Below are positions 20,320 through 31,365 of a DNA stretch of 64,000 bases, in pieces. Source of the stretch: Entoloma clypeatum (lineage: Eukaryota > Basidiomycota > Agaricomycetes > Agaricales > Entolomataceae). The stretch spans positions 5,456,001 to 5,520,000 of the forward strand of contig OY751485.1 in assembly GCA_963565915.1 (NCBI GenBank), in the 5' to 3' direction. The notes under the pieces are model-generated. The model was not told where the DNA came from and did not search any database. It was given only the letters and a program-made list of their open reading frames with translations. Every line of letters begins with the position of its first letter. The stretch's first letter is position 1. A program made the translations under genes and the position numbers.

Positions 20320-21257
20320 CGAGGGCTGTCAAACCCTTCGACCTGATTCATTCATACCTGAAACAGATATCCACGGCATCATACCACAAGTACAAATACT
20401 TCCTCACGTTTCTGGACAATTTTTCATCTCATGTCTGGGTCGTCTTGCTTAGGAAAAAGTCTGGTGCCATCACGACACTAAGACAGTTTCTTGCGATGAT
20501 CCAGAACCAATTTGCCGCTACTCCTAAGAAGTGGCGAGTTGATGGAGGTGGAGAATTTGACGAATACAAAGATGTACTTGCCGATCATGGAATTCTGATC
20601 GATGTCACGCTCCCATATCAGCACCAGCAGAATGGTAGAGCAGAAAGGATCAATCGAACACTATGGGAAAAATCTCAGGCATTGCGCTTCGATGCATGCT
20701 TACCGCCTATGTGGTGGGAATTCTGTTTGGAACACGCAGCATTTCTCTATAACAGAACCCCCATGCAGCGTCTTGAATGGAAAACCCCTTACTTCAGGGT
20801 GACCAATGAGATCCCCGACATGTCCAGCGTCAGAGTATTTGGATGTCAAGCATATGTATATATCCCAAAGGAGAAACGTAGGAACTCCCTGGAATCAAGA
20901 TCCCGATTGATGATTTATCTCGGATCGAAACCAGGGGTCAAAGGATACCGCTTCATGGATCCTGAGACCAACACGATTTTCATGGGAGGGAAAGCTATCT
21001 TTGATGAAAGCAAGTACCCTAGATGCCATATCGACCCGTTGCCAGAAAACCACCCAGAAATGGAAAACCCAGAGCCGGCTGATGAGTTTGAGGATCTCAT
21101 TCCCGGCAGCAATGACGACGACAGTCACAACGAAACACCTCATGACCCACTTCCCATTGAACAAGATCAACCTGAATCAGACAACGAATTGCCTGCCAGT
21201 GAGCCTGATGATGAACCGCGAGTACCCACTCCGGAACCCGAGCAAGTACCAGATTGA
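20316..21257 (+). pseudogene. Copia integrase core
   Basis: It contains FLTFLDNFSSHVWV (first Asp), WRVDGGGEFDEY (second Asp region) and HQQNGRAERINRTLWEK (catalytic Glu). The GKKR-like C-terminal motif region FGCQAYVYIPKEKR and an acidic linker follow. The upstream zinc-binding CX2C is deleted. A TGA at 21255-21257 separates it from the RT in the same frame (VPD-stop-PIRERRVRK), where an Arg codon is expected. Confidence 0.85.
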
Positions 21258-21284
21258 CCGATCAGGGAACGACGAGTTCGGAAG

Positions 21285-22589
21285 ATGCCAGGAAGCATCT
21301 ATGGGGAAGACACTCCAGCGTCTGATCTTGAAAAATTAGATCGAAGACGGAGATTGGGCGGTCAAACGGCATGGATGAATGACCTCCTGATGGAGGCGAT
21401 ATCAGTCCAAGTTGGCATTGTCGACATGTCCCATAAAGACATATACCCTCTTCCAAATAAAGAAGACTGGTATGCAGCTGAACGTAAAGAGCTAGACATG
21501 CTCAAACGCCGCGGGGTGATCACGGAGCTAGTACCCCTGCCTGCAGGGAGGAAAGCTCTAAGGAACAAATGGGTCTATAACGAAAAGTCCGACGGGCGTC
21601 TGAAAGCACGCCTTGTCGCAAAAGGCTTTTCACAGGTAGAAGGGATCGACTTTGATCAGATCTTCTCACCAGTCGTAAGATATGAAACCGTCCGACTAAT
21701 ACTGGCATTGACAGCCCTTGAAGGGTGGTTCATGACACTTTTGGACGTCTCATCAGCCTTCCTCTATGGAACGCTCCGTGAAGTCATTTACATGCGACAG
21801 CCTGAGGGCTACATAGTAAAAGGGAAAGAACACCTCGTGTACCAACTATTCAAAGCTCTATATGGACTTAAGCAGGCCGCATTAGCCTGGTGGAGGGAAC
21901 TTGATTCCTCCATGAAAAAGCTCGGCTTTGTCCGGCTTCACTCCGATGCGGGAGTGTTCATTCACAAAAGTACCAGCGGGGAAATTGTAATTGCCGTGAT
22001 CAAAATGTCGCAATTTTCCGCAAATCCCACCAAGCGCCATTTAGAAGTGGCTAGGGATATTTGCAGGTATCTGAAAGCGACAAAAAATTACGCAATCATG
22101 TATGATGGTGACTCAGGGAAAGGAATCTATGCATTCACAGACTCCGACTGGGCGTCAGATGAAAACACGAGGAGGTCTACCACTGGCTTCTTCATATCAC
22201 TGGCGTCTGGAGCAGTGACATGGGTATCATCGGCGCAAAAGACCATCGCCCTCTCTTCCACAGAAGCAGAGTATATGGCGTTATCAGACTGCAGTCGCGC
22301 AGCAACATGGCTGAGAAGCATGCTTGCCAAACTTGGAATGCAGATCGGATCAGTACCGATCTACGGAGATAACAACGGCTCCGTCTTCATCACATCCAAC
22401 CCTGTAACTGAGAAGCGATCCAAGCACATTGACGTGCGATTCCACTTCGTCAGAGAAAAAGTCTCCGAAGGGATAATTACGGTCGAATTCATTGAAGGAG
22501 TGAACAACCCTGCAGACCTTTTAACTAAGAATCTGGGAAAAATCCTCTTTTCCAAGTTTATCCCGTACTTCGGGTTGATAAAAAACTAG
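21285..22589 (+). pseudogene. Copia reverse transcriptase (catalytic box deleted) and RNase H
   Basis: The RT begins with WYAAERKELDMLKRRGV and KALRNKWVYNEKSDG, and continues ARLVAKGFSQVEGIDF and LYGLKQAALAWW. After GEIVIAVI (about 22003), where YVDD should follow, the frame jumps to MSQFSANPTKRHLEVA, so the metal-binding motif and the thumb are missing. RNase H is complete: DSDWASDENTRRSTTG, ALSSTEAEYMALSD, IYGDNNGS and KHIDVRFHFVRE. The ORF stays open across the deletion. This copy cannot make an active RT. Confidence 0.88.
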
Positions 22590-22650
22590 GCGAAACAGAG
22601 TACCTATATATATGTGGGAAAAAGTAAAGATGTATTTAGAAGTATGTACT

Positions 22651-22663
22651 AAATATGGGGGGG
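22651..22663 (+). other. Copia polypurine tract
   Basis: AAATATGGGGGGG lies immediately before the right LTR, the expected position for plus-strand DNA priming. The same tract precedes the left LTR. Confidence 0.75.
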
Positions 22664-22972
22664 TGTTGAAACTTTTCCCATCACGTAGATTAGATTAGAT
22701 TAGATTACATCACGTGACCTTTACATATCTTCATTACATACTTGTTTGGTTGGTACAAACAGTAGTACGGTATATAAGACCAGGAAACTGTCAATATCAA
22801 CAAGTTGTCTCTTGACTCTTAACCAGCTCCATCGCTCTTACCAGCCTCAACCGCTCTCACCAGCCTCACCCCTCCCAAACCATGTAAGTGGCTAGAACGG
22901 TTATGTAGAGTACTTCCACTGTAGCTGGTTGCTCAGTACATCTGTGGCTAACGCCCAGGTGGAACTTCAACA
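22664..22972 (+). repeat. Copia right LTR
   Basis: It is 309 bp, differing from the left LTR at AAC/AAT and AAC(G)/AAT sites only. Its right flank GCCGT is the first bases of the GGTTCG-type repeat. Confidence 0.9.
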
Positions 22973-23104
22973 GCCGTTGCCTCCCCCGCCCCCAGACCAG
23001 GTTCGGAAGGTTCGAACCTCAGGTTCGTGTTCGGCCAGCCAGCGAACATGAACCTCCAAGGAGGTTCGGTTCAACAGCGAGGGTGAACATGAACCCGAAC
23101 CCTG

Positions 23105-23383
23105 TGTGGCGTCCAGACCACGGGCGGCGAGTGCACGTCAAGAGAAGCGAGAGAGCGCAAGCACGAGAGAGACGAGAGGGACCCGAATGAATGAATCCAT
23201 ACTACATACTACATCCCTTTTTATACTACTTCGTCATGGCTGACCAGAGGACCCAATATAACCAAAACCTGCTAAGAAAGGAATCCAAGAAACTAAATAT
23301 AACCTAGAGCCGGGGTGCCATCAAGAGGGGTGCGCTCGGACCGTGTGACAAGATCTGAGGCCAGCCAGAGTCGATCCCCCACA
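23105..23383 (-). repeat. 3' LTR of the 23.1-28.0 kb gypsy element
   Basis: It begins TGTGGCGTCC and ends GATCCCCCACA on the plus strand. The purine tract GTTGGGAGGAGA on the minus strand (23384-23396) adjoins it, as a 3' LTR requires. Confidence 0.9.
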
Positions 23384-23600
23384 TCTCCTCCCAACAGACG
23401 AATATCGACCTTCCATGGTAGATCCTACCACTCCTTCGTCATTTATTCCTCCACTCCTTCCAGATCCTCCTTGTCGACATATTCTGTGACTTGTATTTCC
23501 TTTCTCAACCGCGCTGGTACGGAACAAGGCGGAAGGCGCCGAAGCTTCGTTTGTGGAGCGCGCCGTTGACATCCGCGAGAGTGTACGATCCGCCTGTGTG

Positions 23601-24425
23601 TCATTTGACGACGAGCATTGGTCCGAAATATCTTGGCCGGCATTTCCTATTTTTTCCTTTCTCAATCTTCTTATTTAATACGAGGATGAACTCGCCGGGT
23701 TTAAAATTGTAGTCGGCCATATTATGTTTGTTTTTCTTTTTGAAGTCTGCAATAGATTTGAATCGTGCATTGATAACACGTGAACGGATTGTTTCGAGGT
23801 CGTCGCCGCGTCGTTGTAGCTGCGCAGCACGGTTGGCGAGGAGTTCAGATTCGGATAAACGCCTGTCAAAGTCGGGAAATAGGAATGTCGCTTCTGTGAT
23901 GTCGAAGGGGAGGAGAGGCTCGGTTCCGGTGACAGCTTCATAAGGAGACATGCCGAGTCGTCGTCGTATGGTGATACGTTCGGCCCAGAAGATGAAGGGA
24001 AGATGCTTATCCCATTCACGTAGGTTACCGTCGCAAATCTTCACGAGGGCGTCGTGTACGTGCCTGTGTGCATTCTCGACGATGCCGTTGGCTTGGGAAT
24101 TGTACCCGCTAATCCGGATATGATGTATGTTGTATCGCTTTGCAAGCCAATCGACGGCTGCGATCCACAGTGTCCCATTGTTGGTGACAATCTCCGCGAT
24201 TGGTCCCCATCGACACATGATATCTGCCATTAGCCACCCAGAAATTGCTTTACCGTTCTCCCTTTCCAGCGCGATGTACTCTGGCCAAGCTGTCAAGCTA
24301 CAGCGACCTTGCGCGACAAATCGAAACCCGTTTTCGGATTTGGGAAGTACCATGGTGTCGGCATATAATTTGCTGAAGAGGCCACCTGGATAAGAAATGG
24401 TGGGCGGGATCACGGTATGTTGCAC
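23601..24425 (-). pseudogene. Gypsy integrase core and C-terminus
   Basis: Minus-strand frame with YADTMVLPKSENGFRFV (first Asp), EIVTNNGTLWIAAVDWL (second position, here N-N-G rather than D-N-G), and YNSQANGIVENAHRHVHDAL (catalytic Glu in the VEN context). The core is followed by FKPGEFILVLNKKIE, the usual integrase C-terminal module. The TNNG reading suggests a D-to-N change at the second catalytic Asp. The N-terminal zinc finger and RNase H are absent because the frame begins at the inversion junction near 24417. Confidence 0.8.
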
Positions 24426-25535
24426 GACGACAGCGACTACAGCGACGACAATTCTTCCGATTCTGACGCGGGGGACAGAAAGAAGAAGACTGTAAAGGTA
24501 AAGACAGTCAAATTGAAAAAGGGAAAGGATACTATTGAGGGCTTGACGAAGAAGTTAGCGACAATGATGACAACCGACGATACATACGTTACCTATTATG
24601 CGCGTCTCGCCGCGATCGCCCCAAGCGTCGCCTGCCTCATGAATCCCCCAGCCAGTCTCATTGCCCTCGCTGCAAAGAACCATCAGGCTCCAGCGCTGGT
24701 CGCGGCAACGTACAAACCACCGCACACGACGTACAATGCGCTGAACATGACGTACAATGCACCCCAGAACACGACTTGGGGACAAACGGACCACGTCTGC
24801 CATTTTTGCCAGAAAGGAGGCCACTTGTTGAGGGAATGCCCGCAGGCGACAGAATACCTCCGCGACAATAAATGCATTTACCGCGACAACCGATTCCGCA
24901 CCCCTGACGGCTCTCGTCTCCTTGGGCACCCCAACGGAATTAAAGGATCCATCGACGACTGGCATCAGCAACGCGCAGCGCCACAGAATACTGCGACAAC
25001 GGCTTATTTCGCAGGCGGATGGTTACAGACGCTAGCTGTTAGTGCTGTCACGGTTGAAGTTGTTGAGGACACCGACGAACGTGTGCAAAAGGACGTGGTG
25101 AAGGAAATGGACGGAGCAAATGATGTTGACGACGAAGACGAAATCTTGCTGGGTGGCTTCGAGGATCTTGAACATTGGAACACCAAGGGATATGCGTACG
25201 CAACACGTTCGACTACAGACGCATCTGACAACACGGAGCAAGCCAATGAACAAAAAGACCAAGTAACACCTACCACAATACCCGAACGACCCGTAATCCC
25301 ACCCCCTGCATTCGTATATGAAGCAAAGATAGCCGACCCCGCATCTGTCAACCGCATCTATGACAAAATCATGGCAACTGTCGTCGCTGTACCTGTTCAA
25401 GACCTCTGCTCAGCTAGTCCCGGCCTTCGCAAGCATCTTGTCGAGAATCTATGCACTCAACGTGTCCCAAATCCTGATATACCCATGACAATGCCACCAC
25501 CGCAGTCCTCACACAAGATCCGCGAACAACCGTGA
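24417..25535 (+). pseudogene. Gypsy gag C-terminal part with zinc knuckle (inverted segment)
   Basis: Frame from the inversion junction. It has an acidic Ser/Asp start, a KKKTVKVKTVKLKK basic block, and a zinc knuckle CHFCQKGGHLLREC near residue 125. An acidic spacer and the gag-pol transition follow. It is oriented opposite to the gag N-terminus at 26933-27238, of which it should be the continuation. The next frame overlaps its end by 4 nt (ATGA-type), typical of a gag/pol border. Confidence 0.8.
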
Positions 25536-26930
25536 AACTCAACTTTAGCTCGCCCTTGTGCGAAATCAACGTAATGGTCAGTGGGAAACAGAAGCTTGCT
25601 TTGTTGGATGAAGGATTGGAGATTGTCGTTGCGAGGAAGGACTTGGTCAAAGATTTGAAATTGGACATGAATAGGGAATGGGTGATGGTAATGGTGACGG
25701 CCAATGGGACCAGGGAGACAATGTTGGGCTGTGTGGAATGGTTAGAGATCGAAATCGATGGGATAAAGACATATGCACATGCATACGTGACTGCAAATGT
25801 GCCTTTCCGACTGTTACTCAGCCGTCCTTGGCAAAAGAGTGTGAAGATGAAACGCGTCGACGAAGGACAGCACATTATAGTTAAAGTTCACGACCCACGA
25901 GACAAAACAGGACAGCAAGCCCGCATTGTCATCGCACAGAACAGAACGCCAAGCCAACTCAACCTTGCATACTTCCGGTCTGATCTCGATCAAACAAACA
26001 TGTGGCAGTACGATCGATCGGTGCCCATAACCGGAAATACCAACTCCGATTTATGCCTGCTGGCACATTCTTCTCTTGGCGAGTTCTTACTTGCATCATC
26101 ATTTCGATACGACCCCGTCCGATGTGTATTGGCTTACAAGACTGTTGCGCAGAAGATACGACCCGTTCCAACTACCATGCCTGAAAACTCCAAATTGCAC
26201 CGAAAATTCCCAGAAGATCCCTTGGTAATGTTACCCCCTGTTTCCCTCAGCCCACCCCCCTTCATTTCCGGCCATCGACTGACTATGGAACGCGTCGGCA
26301 CATTAGGGATATTAAATAATGACTTTTTATGGCCTGAAGAACGCATGATCGTACTATCAGTCCTGAAGAACAACGAAGACGCGCTCACATGGAACGAAAC
26401 AGAAAAAGGACGATTCCGCGATGACTATTTTTCACCTGTTGTCATACCCGTCATCGAACATGTTCCGTGGGCTCGCAAGAATCTCCCCATTCCACCAGGT
26501 ATCCGCGACAAAGTAATCAGCCTCGTCAAACAGAAGATCGCGAACGGCGTCTACGAACCTTCCAACAGTTCGTACAGACACTCATGGTTTTGTGTGGGAA
26601 AACCCAACGGTAACATTCGGATAATTCATAACATGGGACCCTTAAACGCTGTGACAATTAGGGACACAACGCAACCTCCCCTCGTCGAATTATACGCCGC
26701 GCAATGCGCTGGACGCGGAATTTATACTGGACTGGACCTTTTTGTTGGCTACGATCACAGAAGTCTCGCCCCAGAATGCCGCGACTACACCACATTCGAC
26801 ACGCCGCTCGGGACACATCGGCTTACGGTTCTCCCCATGGGATGGCACGGATCGATGCAGGTTTTCCAAACCGACGTCGCATTCATCTTACAGGACGAAA
26901 CGGACATCGCGCCCAACTTCGTCGGTGACG
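25532..26930 (+). pseudogene. Gypsy protease and RT first half (inverted segment)
   Basis: It starts MKLNFSSPLCEINVM. The protease motif is ALLDEGLEIVVA, so DEG replaces the usual D(S/T)G. RT motifs follow: GVYEPSNSSYRHSWFC, KPNGNIRIIHNMGPLN, YTGLDLFVGYDHR and LPMGWHGSMQVFQ. The frame reaches APNFV, where the FxDD box should be, and there runs into the other breakpoint near 26925-26932. The reading frame continues by chance to 27130 in antisense gag. RT is therefore cut at the catalytic motif. Confidence 0.82.
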
Positions 26931-26932
26931 AT

Positions 26933-27238
26933 AAGCGTCTGGCGGAAGTCCGCCCAATTCTTATCACAATAACCGTCGAAAGTCTTCCATACTTCGCGCG
27001 TTTGGATGTCGGTATAATGCACAATCCAATCAACCTTTTCTATGTTCGACATTCGGCAGGCATCAGTCAAGCTTTCATACTCGTGCAAAAAATCCATGAG
27101 GCCCTCCGATTTCTTTGGATCAAAATGTAAAGTCTTCAAGTCGCGTGGGCGTGGCATCATTGTGACGTCGCGCGATTGTGTGTAGTTTCGGACCCAGGGA
27201 GGAAGTTGTGGTCCTTCGGTGGCGTCGGGGTCGGCCAT
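26933..27238 (-). pseudogene. Gypsy gag N-terminal part
   Basis: ATG at 27238 (MADPDATEGPQLPPWVRN). The capsid-like piece KTLHFDPKKSEGLMDFLHEYESL and WIVHYTDIQTREVWKTFDGY runs to WADFRQTLI, where the inversion junction lies. An in-frame extension upstream to 27544 is Pro/Arg-rich and less likely translated. Confidence 0.8.
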
Positions 27239-27714
27239 GTTGAGATAGATAGGACCAGAGGATGATGACGAAGAAAGTAAAGAAGATAGAGGACTAGATG
27301 GACGACGTACAGAGTTGGTTGGGGTAGCTGCGGCTGACTGTGTGTCGGTCGCAGCGTTATCGACTGTTTGGCGGGTGGAAGTTCCGCGGATTCCAAGACG
27401 CGGAGCAAGTTGTCGAGTTGACGGTCTTGGCACGGCACGGGTTGAAGCGCGACCTCGGCGAGGAGGGAAACCTCGAGTAGAACAGCGTGAAGGGAAAGAA
27501 ATTGTGGCTGCGATGTGAAGCAGGTGACAGAGGATGGCAAGCAACCAAAGAGACGTCAGGGAATGCGGCGAGCAGCGCTGATGGAATGCAGTGATGGCGG
27601 CAAGACAGACGCGTTAACAGACAAGCGGTTGACAGAGGTTTGACAGGCGACGGGTACACGGCGAGGTCGGTGTCGGCAGCAGCAGCGGCAGGGCTCTCCT
27701 CAACGTTCGTCTCG

Positions 27715-27730
27715 ACTCGCGGTGGGCTCC
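27715..27730 (-). other. Primer-binding site TGGAGCCCACCGCGAG
   Basis: It lies 5 nt inside the 5' LTR on the minus strand. The same or nearly the same 16-mer lies just inside the LTRs of the gag relics at 37568-37583 and 53597-53612. It starts TGG, as expected for pairing with a CCA tRNA end. I cannot name the tRNA from memory. Confidence 0.65.
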
Positions 27731-27735
27731 ACTTT

Positions 27736-28014
27736 TGTGGCGTCCAGACCATGGGCGGCGAGTGCACGTCGAGAGAAGCGAGAGAGCGCAAGCACGAGAG
27801 AGATGAGAGGGACCTGAATGAATGAATCCATACTACATACTACATCCCTTTTTATACTACTTCGTCATGGCTGACCAGAGGACCCAATATAACCGAAACC
27901 TGCTAAGAAAGGAATCCAAGAAACTAAATATAACCTAGAGCCGGGGTGCCATCAAGAGGGGTGCGCTCGGACTGTGTGACAAGATCCGAGGCCAGCCAGA
28001 GTCGATCCCCCACA
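27736..28014 (-). repeat. 5' LTR of the 23.1-28.0 kb gypsy element
   Basis: It is equal in length to the 3' LTR; the differences are transitions, mostly at CpG sites. A TATA-like TATAAAAAGGG on the minus strand lies near 27847-27858. Confidence 0.88.
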
Positions 28015-28078
28015 CCTGAGTTCAGTTCGGGGTTCGAACCAGGTTCGCGGGGTTCGGAACTGGACCGCGGCCAGTCTA

Positions 28079-28204
28079 ATCAGCAAACCCTGGGTGCTAC
28101 CAGCCACTACAGGTTGCTATGGGTTACTATGGGTGCTATAAAACAGGGGACCTTTGCTATGGAGCGCTCCATAGCATCCATAGACCCACCCAGGGTTTGC
28201 TGAT
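28079..28204. mobile_element. Small TIR element (126 bp, 18-bp TIR)
   Basis: ATCAGCAAACCCTGGGTG at 28079-28096 is perfectly inverted at 28187-28204. An internal 20-bp palindrome (GCTATGGAGC and its complement, 28156-28175) adds to the hairpin potential. No clear duplication flanks it. It looks like a miniature transposon or a stable hairpin. Confidence 0.6.
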
Positions 28205-28217
28205 GCATTATTTTTTA

Positions 28218-28480
28218 TTAATTCAAGTTGTTAAATTGTGAGACTCAGAGCAACGCCCATTACGAATGTGATGAAGAGAGAGAGAGAGATGAATCCAGAA
28301 ATGATAGCAATCATGGAGTATAAGTCATACAGGCCGAGGCCGAAGGAGCGTGGTGGTGTGTGATAAGTGTTTCCCAAACTTAGACTCAGGTTCTCATACC
28401 AGAGCATCCTTTCCAAAGGGGGCACGGTTAAAAGTATACTTCCTTGCAGTGGGCGGCGTTCCCTGGAAAAATACTCACTA
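28218..28480 (-). pseudogene. 5' flank and first codons of a ricin-B-lectin-like gene, copy 2
   Basis: It matches the region upstream of the copy at 31907-31993: CTTCGGCC near the promoter, a TATA-like piece, TCATTC...GGATTCA, and an ATG giving MGVAL against MGNVAS. Similarity breaks off just after the start codon. The outer part (AGCATCCTTTCCAA..., ATACTTCCTTG) matches 32283-32330. Confidence 0.45.
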
Positions 28481-30000
28481 CTCGACCTGGCCTAGGTAGG
28501 CGCTGCGGCGGACCGGAAGCTGGGAGAAAAAGTTCAAAAAAAGCACGCATGCCCCATTGCTCGGAGTCGTGAAGTCGGCGAAACCACCCTGCGACCCTGG
28601 TTTCTACCATCATACTAAACAATTGATGAAACGCTGGGACAAGCAGGACTCCGGCGTTCCACATTTCGGTCCAACTCTGGGTGCGCTTTCTTTGGAGTAT
28701 GGGAGGCATCAGCTCTGAATAGTATGAGAAAGTACCAGTCGGAGAGAAGGACATGCGACTCAAGGTACGACCGAGACCGCAACTTATCCCCGAACGCAAG
28801 ACCTGGGGAGGTTCGCCCTCGCCGTGGACGACCACGAAAATACCTCTTTCTTCCCCCCATCATCCTTCCCTGGCCTCATGTCTCTCAGGCGTTGGTTCGT
28901 TTGTTCCCTAACTTGACTCGATCCTTCCGTGAGGAGATAAGAGTATGTACAGCATGATGCGACCAACCAATCTTCTCGATATGTGGTTCGCCCAGGCTCT
29001 CATCCTCTCTATCCCCCTCTAGGTTACAATCCCCTTCGTGCTGGCCTCGCCGGCGCCTATTTGTGAGCCCTTGCGTTTGGGGTAATTCAAGTGGAACTAA
29101 TGGCCTGCGGAATGAAGTGCATTTGCCAGGATCCAATGGTAGACTCTTTTTCGCTCGCATCTCAGCCAGTGACGATGATTGAGAAAACTAGGCGGCGTAA
29201 AAATCCCGCCTAAGGATCCAAACACCGCCCCTCATGCATCATGATGGAGAGGTGCCGCCCTGAGGAAAACACCAGGTAGTTTATGGCAAATACTGAGAAT
29301 GTCGGTAAGGCGCACCGTTCACCCCCGCATGATTTTACACACTTACGAATGACCACAAGATCTTGACAGTCCCGAGCCCTAAATCGCGATATCATGTTGC
29401 TGGAGATGCTTCCGAGCCGAAGTGTCTGTACTTGTTCTCACTCCTAGACATGTTGACTACATTTCTTTGGCCCACGTTACTGTCCTACGTATCAATTAAT
29501 TGCGAAAGAGTGGCGTTTTGGCTTTGAAGGTGGCGAGACGCAAGAAGAAAAGACCTGGAAGCTGGAAGGTACTATCCTGCGGCGACGCTGAAACTTCGAT
29601 ACCTGGAGAACGCAGAAGGTGCCGTCACGTCGTCGGCTTGCCATTCCTTCGCGAACGAGTTCACCGTTATCCTATTTCATAAGTCCCAGCCGCCGTATTT
29701 CCCAGAGCAGAGACGGAAGGGTCGTTGCTGTGAATAGGGGAACGGAATCGTTGTGGGAGAACCGGCGGGGAGTGGAGGTAGTGTCCCGTGTTCGCTCATA
29801 GCGGTTGAGGATAGCCTGTTTGGTGCCAACGTGAGTTGGATAGATGCGCGCCATCTCACGATTTCCATACGGCTAAGGATAAGTCTTGCCGTTCCTAGTA
29901 CTCCCTCGGGACCATAGCAACCCTTCCTCTCTCGCCTGCGACCCCGTACATCCCCGCCTCGTCGCCCAGTGCGACCTTGCAACTGATAGCCTATGGCCCC
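28481..30000. other. Stretch without a recognised gene
   Basis: Several open frames of 60-135 codons occur on both strands, but none has recognisable motifs. The GC content and lack of repeats suggest decayed host sequence. Confidence 0.3.
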
Positions 30001-30640
30001 AACAAGTCCAGGCAGGAGGTATCGCATCCCCATCAAGTTGTCGTCTACGACAACGGCGATTAAAGGGAACTGCTCGTCCCCGACCTCGGTGCTGACGGCG
30101 TCAGGCGGTGCACCATAAACCCCGATGGATCGTTACAGGACGTGGGGAGTATCAAGTATGAGGCGGGGAGCTGCGCATAGCCTGGGTGGACTGACTCCCT
30201 GTCCCGTTTGAAGATGGCCACCGCTTCACTGTCAACGAGCTGAACAACACCCTCACGAAACACACCTACCCTTCCCCTTCCTCTCCCTCAACACCGACCC
30301 TCATCGCTGCCCTCCGTCTGTCCCATCACCCACCAAGCCAATGCTCGCAGGCGAGATGCTCATCCCACCACCCACTCCCTCCTTCCCCACACATATCTAC
30401 GTCTACAACCGAAACGACCCTTCGCCCGGAGGCGACACAATTGCCATCTTTGAGCCGGGGACACTTGAGATAGTTGGGGAGGTTCGGACAGGGTTGACCC
30501 ATTTGCGCGGTATGGTGATCGGAGGGGGGGAAGAGCGATGGTTGGTCGCGAGGGGGTGTGAAGGTCTTTGAGAAGGTTGATGGGGGAAGATGGTTGCGAG
30601 GTGTGAAGGGATTGAGGGGCCGACCGGGTTTTTGTGGAGA
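30001..30640 (+). pseudogene. Lactonase (6-phosphogluconolactonase-type beta-propeller) pseudogene, C-terminal half
   Basis: Family members are seven-bladed propellers; the enzymes hydrolyse sugar lactones, though many fungal ones are uncharacterised. Three frames together give SRQEVSHPHQVVVYD, ELLVPDLGADGVRR (the typical HPHQ and VPDLGAD motifs), INPDGSLQDVGSIKYEAGS, then VNELNNTLTKHT, then PSFPTHIYVYNRND and TGLTHLRGMVIGG, ending FEKVDGGRWLRE. A TAA at 30061-30063, a TAG near 30181 and at least two frameshifts break it. The N-terminal blades are not found. Confidence 0.7.
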
Positions 30641-31365
30641 TGAAAAGTCGAATCCGGAATGCCGCCGAACAGTTTTGTTTCTTCTTTAATTTCTTCGGTG
30701 ACGAAAGCAGTGTGCGGGTGTCGCAGATTGTGGCTGGGGTACATGATGTTTGATTTCGACTGGACGATCATAGGCATGATTCGTTAGCGTCCGAGTGATA
30801 GATGTAATCCATGTTTTTTTACTGACCTAGTACTGATGAAAACCTAATATAAGTATTACTTGAGTCGAACTTGTGAAGGAGGGAAAACGGCGTACCCTGC
30901 CAACATCCTTTATCCCAAACAACCACATGACGGGCGCATCGCAAATGCCACCTGATCGGCAAAAAGAATGACTTGAAGCCTTGCGATATAAATCATCCTG
31001 TTTAGGAAAGCGAGAGGGGCTGTCTAGCATATGAAGGAGATGACTATAAGAATACGGAGAACAGCGATCCAGCAATCAGCTGAGCCTGTCTTAAGCAGGA
31101 GATGTTTGATGCCATAATAGCTTTATTTTGGCGTCGGTGCTGGACTCAATCACCGCATATGTCACGTCGTCAACCTTGTAGTTCAAGCCATCCCACACTT
31201 GGCGAAGCCGACGATCCTGACGAAGTCGACTACTTAACTCTCAACAAGGAACATCCGTTATCAACGTTGACCCTGATCAGGAAAATATCACACTGGAGGA
31301 CGAACAGAAGCTGAAGGCGACGAAGAGTCCACTATCAAAGGTACATATTTTTAACTATGAAAATG
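30641..31365. other. Stretch without a recognised gene
   Basis: It may hold downstream sequence of the lactonase relic and of the lectin relic. No motif or repeat end is recognised. Confidence 0.3.

Larger units (their letters stand above)
17657..22972 (+). mobile_element. Ty1/copia retrotransposon, 309-bp LTRs, coding region defective
   Basis: The order is LTR, PBS, gag-protease, integrase, RT-RNase H, PPT, LTR, with integrase before RT as in copia. The LTRs (17657-17965, 22664-22972) have TGTTGAA/TTCAACA ends and differ at only about two C/T sites. The polyprotein is broken by a deletion in the integrase zinc-binding region, a TGA at 21255-21257, and loss of the RT catalytic box. No target duplication is found, because the left flank is another internal copy. 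The right flank is the GGTTCG-type repeat. Confidence 0.92.
23105..28014 (-). mobile_element. Gypsy element with 279-bp LTRs, 4-bp TSD CCTG and inverted centre
   Basis: LTRs at 23105-23383 and 27736-28014 begin TGTGGCGTCC, end CCCCCACA and are equal in length, with about seven transitions between them. CCTG flanks the element (23101-23104, 28015-28018). The PBS lies at the right and the PPT at the left, so the element points left. Gag N-terminus and integrase are on the minus strand, but gag C-terminus, protease and RT (about 24417-26930) are on the plus strand. An internal inversion is the simplest reading. RNase H and the rest of RT are missing. Confidence 0.88.
22973..28078. repeat. GGTTCG-type repeat split by a gypsy element
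   Basis: 22973-23104 and 28015-28078 together match 14094-14245. Removing 23105-28014 and one CCTG rejoins them, which dates the gypsy element as younger than the repeat. Confidence 0.65.

Noticed and set aside
26888..27544. A single gag protein of 218 aa
   Set aside because: Its last residues are antisense RT beyond the inversion junction and its start is far upstream of the likely ATG at 27238.
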